Below the pieces are notes generated by a model. The model was not told where the DNA came from. It searched no databases and worked only from the letters and a program-made list of their open reading frames with translations. The position numbers were made by a program, and so were the translations under genes. A stretch of DNA of 39,466 nucleotides from Opitutia bacterium (GTDB taxonomy: Bacteria > Verrucomicrobiota > Verrucomicrobiia > Opitutales > Seribacteraceae), in the NCBI GenBank assembly GCA_002694035.1, contig NZKY01000045.1, positions 1 to 39,466 of the forward strand. The letters run 5' to 3'. Every line of letters begins with the position of its first letter. The stretch's first letter is position 1. Of the stretch, positions 7,238-16,800 are shown one piece after another.

Positions 7238-8158
7238 ATGGCCACTGTTACCGATTTTCTTGATCCCAAGGATCTATCAAGGCTTGCCAATCACCAAGTG
7301 TTGGCAAAGCGTGTAGTTGAAGGATTTTGCTCAGGAATGCACCGGTCGCCCCACAAAGGATTTAGTGTCGAATTTAAACAACACAGAGCCTACACACCGG
7401 GAGATGAAATTCGAAGGCTTGACTGGAAAGTATTTGCCAAAACGGATCGTTATTATGTTCGGGAATATGAAGAAGAAACCAACCTCCGTTGCCATCTCCT
7501 TCTTGATGCCAGCGGTTCAATGTCATACGGAAGCGATGAAGAGAACGGAATAAGTAAGATTGCGTACGGATCACGACTTGCCGCCTGCCTTGCATATCTT
7601 TGCTTACGACAAACGGATAGTGTTGGACTAACCACTTTCGACTCCGTTGTCCGTTCTGTGGTTCCTCCCCGCGGAGGTGCCTCGCATACGCGTCAAATAA
7701 TTGATCTGCTTGGAAAAACCACAGCGGGTGAAGAAACTGACCTAGGAAAAGTTTTTCACGAAATTGCACCCCAACTTAAAAAGCGTGGCATGGTGGTAAT
7801 TATATCCGATTGTTTCGGAGATATTCCCTCCATCCTCAAAGGATTGGCCCATTTTAATCATGCGAAACACGATGTGGCAATTTTTCAAATCTGGCATCGT
7901 GATGAACTGGAGTTTCCTTTTCGGAACTGGACCCGTTTTGATTGCCTGGAAAGTGCAGGGCTTAACCATACTGTTGATCCCGCTCATTTAAAAGAAGCTT
8001 ATTTGGAAAACTTACGAGAGTACCGCGAAGAACTTCTGAAAGGTTGTCATAAACACAGGGTACAATTATTTCCGATGACCACTGATGAACCCTATGCCGA
8101 AGGCTTGGCATCTTTCCTCGCAGCCCGTGGAAAAGCAGGGATGCCCATTCACCTGTGA
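7238..8158 (+). CDS. DUF58 domain protein with vWA fold (MoxR partner)
   Basis: This 306-residue protein carries the DUF58 signature EFKQHRAYTPGDEIRRLDWK at about 46-65, then a vWA domain with a MIDAS motif DASGS (in CHLLLDASGSMSYG). The later vWA strands (GMVVIISDCFG) are in place. No membrane segment is evident, so it is cytoplasmic. DUF58 proteins accompany MoxR ATPases across bacteria; the conserved arrangement suggests they form a complex in which the vWA metal site mediates protein binding. It ends in a 4-nt GTGA overlap with the next gene, which indicates translational coupling. The length is typical. Confidence 0.93.
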   Translation: MATVTDFLDPKDLSRLANHQVLAKRVVEGFCSGMHRSPHKGFSVEFKQHRAYTPGDEIRRLDWKVFAKTDRYYVREYEEETNLRCHLLLDASGSMSYGSDEENGISKIAYGSRLAACLAYLCLRQTDSVGLTTFDSVVRSVVPPRGGASHTRQIIDLLGKTTAGEETDLGKVFHEIAPQLKKRGMVVIISDCFGDIPSILKGLAHFNHAKHDVAIFQIWHRDELEFPFRNWTRFDCLESAGLNHTVDPAHLKEAYLENLREYREELLKGCHKHRVQLFPMTTDEPYAEGLASFLAARGKAGMPIHL

Positions 8159-10548
8159 GCTTTCTCAACGGAGCATTAGTTCTTGGTGCATTGACCGCGC
8201 TGGTTCCCCTAATCATTCATTTATTCAACCGCAGTCGTTTTAAAATAATAAAATGGGGAGCAACCCATTTACTTGAATCAGTGTTAAGGAAAAATCGTAA
8301 ACAAATTCAGTTAGAACAATGGATTATTCTAATTATCCGGTGCACAATCCCAGTTCTCCTTGCACTGACCTTAGCACGCATGGTTGTGATGAATTGGAAT
8401 TCTTTTCTCTTTTTTTTATTACTCCCACTGGGTGCCCTACTCTTTTTGATTATAATGGCGTTCTCTCAAAAAACTCGGGTTTTTTGGGGACTGCTTTGCT
8501 TTGCATGTTTATTTTTAACAGGACTGGGTGCACTAGGCTTTCTTCCTGATTGGGGACAAGAAAATAAGCTCTCTGCTGCTTCTGGTGATGTACCGGCAAG
8601 CACGGTAATTCTTTTAGATGACAGCCTTTCAATGAATGCCGTTGAAAGTTTTTCAAAAGCACAGAATTTCATATCTGGGTACCTCAAGAATATGCATCAA
8701 CAATCTGAGACCAGCATTCTCCAGCTTGGTGGAATTACCACTCCCGTTTTTGAAAAGCCGACTTCTGATCCCAATGCACTTGCCCTAAGAAACGACTCCC
8801 TGAATGCCCAAGGCGATCGAATATCTTTGCTTTCCGGATTGGACCAGGCACTTAGTATCGTTGCAGATGGAAAAAATTTAAAGAGGGAAATCATTCTACT
8901 TTCGGACTTTAGAAAGCAGGATTGGAAAGACTGGGATGGAACAGCAGTCAATGCATTTAAGGAAAGATTATCTTCCATTCCAAATAGTCCAGATTTAACC
9001 TTTATAGATGTTGGTAAAGAATCCACAAAAAATTTATCGGTTGAAAAACTTGTGCTTTCTTCACAGACGATCGGAATCGGACACCCGGTGAGGATTAGAG
9101 CAACCATTCAAAATTACAGTTTGGAATCTTTTGATGGAAATTTACAAGTCAGCCTTTTTGCTGATCAAAACGAAACAGCTATAGATGAAGCATTTATTTC
9201 CATTGGGCCAAATGCATCGGCCCAAGTTGCATTCACTCATCAATTTAAAACTGCGGGCCCAAAAGTTGTGCATACCGAAATAAAAGTTGTAGATGATTTA
9301 CCCCAAGATAACAGAAGAAGTTCCGCACTTAATGTTATTGAACAAATCAATGTTCTCCTCGTGGATGGAGATCCGTCCGAAGAATGGCTTAGGGGCGAAA
9401 CAGACTTTATAAAATTAGCTCTTACACCTTTTGAGGAAAACAAAGAGAGCGGTTCGAAAAAGTCTTCGATTGTAAAAGGAGAAATGAAAGACCTTATTTT
9501 AGCCACATCACTTCCTTCCGACCGATTAAATACAATCGATTCATTTTCAAACTACAGTTTGATCATACTTGCTAATATCGAAAAGCTTGATCAGGAAGCA
9601 GCTCAAAGAATACAAGTCTTTGTTGAAAACGGCGGGGGATTGCTCATTTGCTCTGGCAACCGGATTAGTAGTGACTGGTATAACGAAAACTGGGGAACAA
9701 ATGGGATTCAATTTATGCCCATGGAAATAACCGGATCAAAAGGAATCCTTGAGAATGAATTATCTTACTCGAGGATTTCCAGTTCTTATTTTGAACATCC
9801 TGCTTTATCTATGTTTAATGATCCGCGTAATGGAAGCCTAGCAGATGCACAAATTAAAAAATGGCTGGTCATGGATGAATCAAAGGTGAGAAATGATCCT
9901 AATGTGACTACCCTTGCTAGACTTGCTAATGGTCAGCCTATTTTGGCTGAGAAAAAATTTGGTAAAGGCGTCGTCATGTTTTGGGGGACATCAATTGATA
10001 CGGATTGGACAAATCTCCCAGCTCGCCCAAGCTATCTCCCCTTTGCTCAACAAATTGCTTCTTATCTCTCTGAAAAAGTCCTACCCCCCAGAACGGTAAA
10101 TGCTGGTCTACCTATTACTCATTATATTGTCGAACAAGATAAAGATGTTGTGTTCAGTCTAAATTTACCAGATGGATCATCGCGATCTTTAATACCCCGC
10201 AAAAGAAAAGACCGGTACATCCTTGAATTCATGAATACACGCCTTCCCGGAACTTACGAATTGAAAAATTCTGAAAATGTGGTGGCTAAATTTGTAGTTT
10301 TACCCTCCTTATCTGAATCAATTTTAGAAAAAATCACAGAGGAACAAATCAAATCAGCCTCCGGTGCAATTCACGACAACATCATCCGAATAGATGGTAA
10401 AGATGGAAAAGGATGGGAATCCTATTCTATAATGGATAGTCGAAGGAAATTCGGACGGGAAACCTGGCAAATTCTTTTGGCTACCCTCTTGTGTCTGGTC
10501 TTTGTGGAAATCATTCTGCTTAGAAAATTTGCTAGGGTCACGACATGA
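8155..10548 (+). CDS. BatA-like membrane vWA protein with C-terminal glutamine amidotransferase-like domain
   Basis: The 797-residue product starts with the BatA-type N-terminal module (residues 1-75: LTALVPLIIHLFNRSRFKIIKWGATHLL, then a second membrane segment). Two further membrane segments follow at about 81-102 and 107-129. A vWA domain starts at 150, with MIDAS DDSLS at 155-159. An immunoglobulin-like stretch spans about 295-390, then a class I glutamine amidotransferase-like domain from about 396 to 645 (starts INVLLVDGDPSEEW; no catalytic Cys triad recognised). A last membrane anchor lies at about 775-793. The start is the GTG in the GTGA overlap with the DUF58 gene; the end shares ATGA with the next gene. 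It probably receives MoxR/DUF58 action at the membrane, with the bulk of the protein outside the cytoplasm. Function not established. Confidence 0.87.
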   Translation: MSFLNGALVLGALTALVPLIIHLFNRSRFKIIKWGATHLLESVLRKNRKQIQLEQWIILIIRCTIPVLLALTLARMVVMNWNSFLFFLLLPLGALLFLIIMAFSQKTRVFWGLLCFACLFLTGLGALGFLPDWGQENKLSAASGDVPASTVILLDDSLSMNAVESFSKAQNFISGYLKNMHQQSETSILQLGGITTPVFEKPTSDPNALALRNDSLNAQGDRISLLSGLDQALSIVADGKNLKREIILLSDFRKQDWKDWDGTAVNAFKERLSSIPNSPDLTFIDVGKESTKNLSVEKLVLSSQTIGIGHPVRIRATIQNYSLESFDGNLQVSLFADQNETAIDEAFISIGPNASAQVAFTHQFKTAGPKVVHTEIKVVDDLPQDNRRSSALNVIEQINVLLVDGDPSEEWLRGETDFIKLALTPFEENKESGSKKSSIVKGEMKDLILATSLPSDRLNTIDSFSNYSLIILANIEKLDQEAAQRIQVFVENGGGLLICSGNRISSDWYNENWGTNGIQFMPMEITGSKGILENELSYSRISSSYFEHPALSMFNDPRNGSLADAQIKKWLVMDESKVRNDPNVTTLARLANGQPILAEKKFGKGVVMFWGTSIDTDWTNLPARPSYLPFAQQIASYLSEKVLPPRTVNAGLPITHYIVEQDKDVVFSLNLPDGSSRSLIPRKRKDRYILEFMNTRLPGTYELKNSENVVAKFVVLPSLSESILEKITEEQIKSASGAIHDNIIRIDGKDGKGWESYSIMDSRRKFGRETWQILLATLLCLVFVEIILLRKFARVTT

Positions 10549-13500
10549 ATTCTGCACCTGAAAATATTCGACTGCTATGGGCTGGTGAATGGCCGTTATG
10601 GCAGACTTTGGTACTGTCTTTGATCCTGGTACTTTTGGCAGTTTGGATTTATCGGTCGGAAGTAAAGCGGGGAACTAGTGGTCGACTTCGCTGGTTACTC
10701 CCCACCCTTCGATGTCTCTCATTAATTACTATTGTTCTAACTCTTGCCGGACCCGTTCTTCAGTTACAAAGAGAAGAAGGTAACCGGGGAAAAATCACAG
10801 TGTTTCTTGATTCATCTGAAAGTATGAGTTTAAAAGATGAAAGTTATAAAGCAGGAAGAAAAATACTTCTCGCAAAAGAACATGGATTTCTTCCAGAAGA
10901 ATCAGACATTGTAGATTACCGATTTGCTCAAGGTAGTCGAAAATTGGAAAAGCTGGCTGAAATACTAAGAAAAACAGATACCGAGAATACCGGGAAAGAT
11001 GAACTCGTTAGGATTCAAAAAGAAATAACATCAATTTTGAAATTACTGGGAGAAGAAAAATCCACCTTTTCCAAGTTAACCAGGGATAATTTCTTACTGG
11101 AAGAAGTTTGGCTGAATTTAGACGGCAGTAATTGGGAAGACTTACTAAACCAAAAAAGATACACGGATGAAAGTCCTGATCAATATGCGTATCTCTCCAA
11201 TTCGGAAACAAAAAGAAATACGGGCGATCAATACGCACGTAGAATTAAAGCATTTCTTAATCCACCAGAGGATGGAGACTATATATTTTGGTTGTATTCA
11301 GATGACTCATCTGTCTTAAAAATCGCACAGCCAAGATCCGAGAATTTCAAAAATATTGTCAAAGTTGACTCGTATACTGGTTCCTCATGGAAAGAAAGTG
11401 TAAGGAGTGAAAAAATCTTTCTTGAAAAACAAAAGATTTATCCGATTGAAATTATTCATAAGGAAGGTTCAGGGGATGATTTTTGTGCCATTGGATGGAC
11501 GCTTCCTTCCGGAAAAGAAGAAAAGCCAATTAATGGTAAATATTTTTCTGCTCCACTTAGTCCAAAAGACACTCCGGAGGAAATGGAAATTCAAAATCAA
11601 ATCAGTAAAAAATTCGAAGCTATTTTTCAATCTGACCCCCAAGATAAGCCTGTAAATTTTGAAAATCTTGCTATCAGTGCAATGGAGTTATCTATCGTTC
11701 TTCAGGAAAAATTTGATGATTATGCGGAATCCTTACTAAAACAAAATATTCTCGCTTTGAATGAGGCGATGAAAAATTTCGAAGCATTTACTAGAATGGA
11801 ACGGGCAACCCAGCTTTTATCTCATCCCAAAAATGGACTTTTGGAAGAATTCCGCGATACGCATTTGCTTGAAATTCGTAATCTGTCAGAAAATGCAACC
11901 GAAGTTCTCTGGGATAATTTTTCTGAATCAGAACAATTTGACACAGAAATAGATCCGGTATCCAAATACACTAATTTATCAGACGGAATCTTAAGCTCCC
12001 TAAGAGTTGAAGATCAAAATAAAGAAGAAAATAATATACGTGGAGCAGCTGTTCTCATTTCTGATGGTGGTCATAATCAGGAAAATTCTCCCCTTCAAAC
12101 CGCAAAGCTTCTAGCCGTTAGAAATCTGCCAATCTACACTGTCGGTCTGGGTAGCGATCAAAAACCATTAGACTTGGCACTTCTTCAGACTGTAGTACCG
12201 GACTCTGTTTACCAAGAAGACCGCATTAAAGGGATTATTTCAATTAAGGATAATCTCACCCCGGGAACTGCGTACTCGATTAGAATTAATGATTCCGAGG
12301 GACTTAATGTCTGGGAAAAATCAATGGTGGGCATGGATGTGGGCATTGGTCAAATTACTTTTGACTTTCCGGCAAAAAAAGTCGTGGAACAAAGATTAGC
12401 TGATTTTCCTGAATCTGAAAAAGAAGCGATTCGAACCATCCCCCTGTCCTTTAAAATTGAAGTCGAGCCCATTGAAAATGAAGCCGAAACAGAAAATAAT
12501 CAATTAACTTTTTCAATCGACGCTAGTCGTAGAAAAAATCAAATGCTCATTGTGGATAATAGACCGCGCTGGGAAACGAGGTATCTTAACAATCTTTTCG
12601 AACGAGATGATCGCTGGGAAGTTGCGTGTGTTTGGGGAAAACCCGATTCGGATGAACAAATATTACCGAGAGGTGAAAAAATTAATGAATTTCCAATTTC
12701 CAAAGAAGAATTACTTAAGTTTGACCAAATTGTATTTGGAGAGATTCCAACTGAAGAATTTAGCAAAGAAGAACAAAATTGGATTGTTGATTTTGTTACC
12801 CAACGAGCTGGAGGAATATTATTTATCGATGGCCCGAGACAAAATTTAAGATCATATGAAAATAAAGAAAAACATCCAATTTCTGCTCTTTTTCCAGTAA
12901 CATGGAAAAAAAATGGTCCACTTCGTATTAGCCCATCTTCTTTTGTGCGACCAGAGGAAGAAAATCGTTTAAATGCACTTACACTTGATCCCATTGAGGA
13001 AAGAGATGAAGAAATTTGGAAACACCTTCCTCTTCCCGCTTGGATATCTCCAGTTGAATCATTACCTGGTTCAGATGTTTATCTTGAGGCTTCAACCGAC
13101 GGGACCGACAAGAATAAATCGGCCAAAAATACAATACCCATACTGACTGGAAGATTAGTTGGGGCTGGTAAAGCATTTTATATGGGATTTGATGAAACTT
13201 GGAGATGGCGCTACGAAGTGGCCGACCTTTACCACCAAAGATTTTGGAATCAATTATTATCCAAAGTTATGGAAAGGCCCTTTGCACTAAACCAAGATCA
13301 ATTATCAATGGATGTTGGAGGCAGTGCACACAATAAAGGAAAAGCAATTCCTATTCGGGTTAGACTTCGTGATAAAAATGGAAAGATTCCGGAGCAGCCT
13401 TACCCAGAGGTGGATGCCCTTATCTGGGATGAAGATGAAGTAATTGCAACAGTTCCATTAAAAGGAGTGGATTCAAGTAATGGGCTTTTTATTGGTGAGG

Positions 13501-13853
13501 TTTTTGGTTTGGATGCAAATTCTTACCAGATGTCAGTCCGAGCACCAGGCATTCTAGATGAAATGGAATTTTCCGAACAAAAACTTCCTTTTGAGATAAA
13601 GCCTGGCTTAAACAAAGAGAAAAACTTCCTTGTTTGTGACGAAAATTTATTATCCGAAATGGCAGAACTGTCAGGGGGTAGTTATTTCCGTGAAGAAAAT
13701 TTCAATGAGTTAAAGGAAGTTCTCAGACCAATCAGTTCGGGGAGAATTATAATCAATGAAATTATTTTATGGCAAAGCTATGGTTGGCTTATTTTTGTAG
13801 TTTTTTTACTTGGCTTGGAGATGTTTCTCCGTAAACGAGCCGGTATGTTATAA
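10545..13853 (+). CDS. Large membrane vWA protein with an inserted PA14 domain and a glutamine amidotransferase-like domain
   Basis: The product has 1102 residues. Two membrane helices (about 18-36 and 50-72) precede the first vWA strand and its MIDAS motif DSSES (89-93). Between this and the rest of the vWA fold (AAVLISDGGHNQE and LPIYTVGLG at about 503-535) lies a PA14-like domain at about 186-336, recognisable by DYIFWLYSDDSSVLKI, HKEGSGDDFCAIGWTLPSG and PINGKYF. PA14 domains are usually beta-barrels that bind glycans or mediate assembly. A glutamine amidotransferase-like domain follows at about 665-915, and a C-terminal anchor at about 1075-1093. Gene overlaps of 4 nt upstream and a 20-nt gap downstream place it inside the operon. 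I recognise no enzyme motif; it may be an exposed sensor or scaffold of the MoxR system. Confidence 0.8.
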   Translation: MNSAPENIRLLWAGEWPLWQTLVLSLILVLLAVWIYRSEVKRGTSGRLRWLLPTLRCLSLITIVLTLAGPVLQLQREEGNRGKITVFLDSSESMSLKDESYKAGRKILLAKEHGFLPEESDIVDYRFAQGSRKLEKLAEILRKTDTENTGKDELVRIQKEITSILKLLGEEKSTFSKLTRDNFLLEEVWLNLDGSNWEDLLNQKRYTDESPDQYAYLSNSETKRNTGDQYARRIKAFLNPPEDGDYIFWLYSDDSSVLKIAQPRSENFKNIVKVDSYTGSSWKESVRSEKIFLEKQKIYPIEIIHKEGSGDDFCAIGWTLPSGKEEKPINGKYFSAPLSPKDTPEEMEIQNQISKKFEAIFQSDPQDKPVNFENLAISAMELSIVLQEKFDDYAESLLKQNILALNEAMKNFEAFTRMERATQLLSHPKNGLLEEFRDTHLLEIRNLSENATEVLWDNFSESEQFDTEIDPVSKYTNLSDGILSSLRVEDQNKEENNIRGAAVLISDGGHNQENSPLQTAKLLAVRNLPIYTVGLGSDQKPLDLALLQTVVPDSVYQEDRIKGIISIKDNLTPGTAYSIRINDSEGLNVWEKSMVGMDVGIGQITFDFPAKKVVEQRLADFPESEKEAIRTIPLSFKIEVEPIENEAETENNQLTFSIDASRRKNQMLIVDNRPRWETRYLNNLFERDDRWEVACVWGKPDSDEQILPRGEKINEFPISKEELLKFDQIVFGEIPTEEFSKEEQNWIVDFVTQRAGGILFIDGPRQNLRSYENKEKHPISALFPVTWKKNGPLRISPSSFVRPEEENRLNALTLDPIEERDEEIWKHLPLPAWISPVESLPGSDVYLEASTDGTDKNKSAKNTIPILTGRLVGAGKAFYMGFDETWRWRYEVADLYHQRFWNQLLSKVMERPFALNQDQLSMDVGGSAHNKGKAIPIRVRLRDKNGKIPEQPYPEVDALIWDEDEVIATVPLKGVDSSNGLFIGEVFGLDANSYQMSVRAPGILDEMEFSEQKLPFEIKPGLNKEKNFLVCDENLLSEMAELSGGSYFREENFNELKEVLRPISSGRIIINEIILWQSYGWLIFVVFLLGLEMFLRKRAGML

Positions 13854-13873
13854 CCCCTATTGGAGAATAGTAA

Positions 13874-16800
13874 ATGAATCCTGAATTAGATCCAATTATT
13901 AAGAGCAAACTGGAAGATTTTAGAGCCCGCAGAAAAAATCTTATCATACTTCGAGGTTTGTGTTCCGGCATTCTTAGTTTTCTCGGAACTTTTGTACTCA
14001 TTGCTTTGCTTGACTATCTAACTCAGGGGCGAATGTCTGCAGACTTAAGAAGCGGGCTTTCCCTATTCGGCTATTTAATTGTTTTGGGGATGGTATGGAG
14101 GACTTGTATCGGCCCTCTTTTGCAACTTCCAAGTGCAAAAAAACTTGCTCGTTTGCTTGAGCAGAGTTCTCCCGATTTGAAAGAAGATTTACTTTCCGCC
14201 GTAGAGTTGGGGATCACAAATGATAGCTCCGTGGATTCTGATGTTTTCAGAAAACTTGTTCAAAAGCAGGCATCCGTGAAGGCGAGCAAAATTGACATTA
14301 AAAGTATTCTTCCACTTGGAAGACTAAAGTATTGGCTTCGGGGAACTGTAACCCTGATTATTTTGACATTAGGCCTACTTCAAATTCCCGATTTTGGAAG
14401 TGATCTAAAATTGCTTATGCAAAGAGCTATCGTTCCGGGCTCAAATCTTCCACCTTTGACTTTATACGATGTCCGCATTCTTGCACCAGATGAGAATGTT
14501 ACCCGTACTCCGAGCAATGAACCGCTTCGTTTTGTAACCCTTATAAAACCAAAAAAAGAAGGATTAACCTTCAAGGAAATTTCTTTGGAAACAAAATCAC
14601 TCAAGGAAAGTAAGAATGTCCCATTATCAAAGCGGAATGACGAACGATTTTTTGTCGATTACAATGTGGGGAATCAAAAATTCGAATATCGGATTCTTGT
14701 TGATAACGCTCCGCAAACTGAATGGCGAAATATGGATGTTGGTTCCCGTCCTTATGTTAAAAATTTCCAAAAGAATTTTCAATATCCAGAATATTCAGAA
14801 CTGGAACCACTTCAGTTGACTGAAGGGCATGGTGATCTTGAAGCCTGGGAAGGAACAACCGTTGATCTAGCGCTAATTACCAACCAACCTGTTCAATCTG
14901 GAAAACTCGAGTTTCAATGGGTTGAGAAACCCAAGGAAGTTCGGGATTTAAAACCTGAAACAGAAGACAATATTTTACAAACCTCTATCCGGATGACCCA
15001 TCCGGGAACTTATCGGGTAAGAAATCTTATTGATCAGAAACTTGGATGGGAAGGGAGACCTTCCTCTCTTTTTGAGATAACGGTAAAACCGGACTTGGCT
15101 CCCTCAGTTAAATGGGTTAAACCAACGGAAAGAAAATTACTTGTTGCTCCAAATGATCTTCTAAGTTTTTCAGCTCTTGCAGAAGATGATCTCGGGTTGG
15201 CCCGAATCGAATATCTGATTCAAAAAAACAAGGGGAAATGGCAAGCTTTTGCGATACCAGGTTTGATTGATCCTAGAGGGCAAGTAGCATCGGCAATTTC
15301 CTTTGATCTTGATCTACTTCTTCATAACTTAAAACCAGGAACACAGGCTTCCCTTAAACTAAGAACACAAGACTTAAAGGGATTGAGAGCGGAAACTGAA
15401 ATAATTGAGCTTTCGATTGTTTCAAGGGACTTTGATTTAAGTAATCTTCATTTACTGGAGAAGAAAGCAAAGGTTTTGGAAAACCTTGATAGGATAAAAA
15501 CTGAATCTGTACAGATGCAGAAAAATTTTCAAAAATCTCTACGAGAATTTCAGCAAGATAAACAGAATAAAAAATATTTTCTTGAAAAAAGTAATCAGGC
15601 AGAAAATGAATTTCTTGTAACGGCAGAAAACACATACCTAGACAGTCTTAGATATCTGGTTTCAATGCCGAGAGGTGCAGATTCTTTTCAGCTTTCGCAG
15701 ATGGCTCAGATGAATGGACAGATTTTTCATACCATGGGTACGACATGGAAAAAAAATATGAACGATCTGGAAATTTATGATGATAGAAATCAGGCTCGGA
15801 CAAAGAGTAATGAACTCGCAAAGAAAGTCCTTAGTAAGCGAATATCAATGGCAGGGAATTTTCGTAATGTTGCCCAGGATTTACTTAATCAACACTCTGA
15901 AACTATCGGTGTTTCATTTCTCAATTCACTCCATAAAAGACAAAAAGAATTAATTGGGAATCTTGAGGAAAGAAAACCCCTACCCTTTATTTCTAGAAGG
16001 CAAGAGGTTGCCCTTGGTCAATGGGACCCGATTGCCAAAACATTCTCCTACTCCCGCGATTGGGCAAAATCCTCCACCTTAAAAAGAATCAAATCTGAAC
16101 AGTTAAAATTAGTTGAGTCCTTGAAAAATGGAAAGGACGACAGAAAAAGCATACAAAAAAATATATTGGAATGGGAAAAAACAATTCAGAATATTCTTCG
16201 TGAAACCCGGCAAAAACTTGCCTCAAAATCACGCGAATCTTTTCGACAAAAATCGGAAGAGCTTTTTTGGAATCTTAATCGTAATTATCTTCTTTGGGAT
16301 AAACTAGGTAATAAATGGAAAAAACTGATGAATTCAAAAACTGATGAATTCGATAAAATTACCCATGATTTACTTGGCGAATCGGATATCGTTATCTCGG
16401 AAACTATGATGCTTTCGGAAGTTGAGCAGTCCAGAAAAGATCAAAATTCTTTATTTGTTAAAGATGCCGGTCAAACAGGGCGAGCACTCATTAAAATACA
16501 ACAGGAAATACGTGAAATTGATACATATCAGAAAATTAAATTTGATGAGATTTCGAAAAAATCTTCTGAACTTGGTCAAGCATTCAGTCTTGTTCAGTTA
16601 CAACATCACTTAATCGGAACTGCCAATCAGGTGCTCTTTTTCATGAGAAAAGAGAATTCAAAACCTGCTTCATGGAAGGGTGCTGAATGTGCAAGGCAAT
16701 GGGGGCGTGTCGAAGCAATTTGGAAACCTATTTTGGATAGTATGTACCGAATGAGAATCTCAAATGAGATTGTGGACATAATGAAAAAACTTCCAAATCA

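Noticed and set aside
12539-12994. Long antisense frames opposite large genes (for example here, and at 34846-35256 within clpB)
   Set aside because: They lie wholly inside strongly supported genes, show no family motifs, and lack ribosome sites; they are reading-frame shadows.
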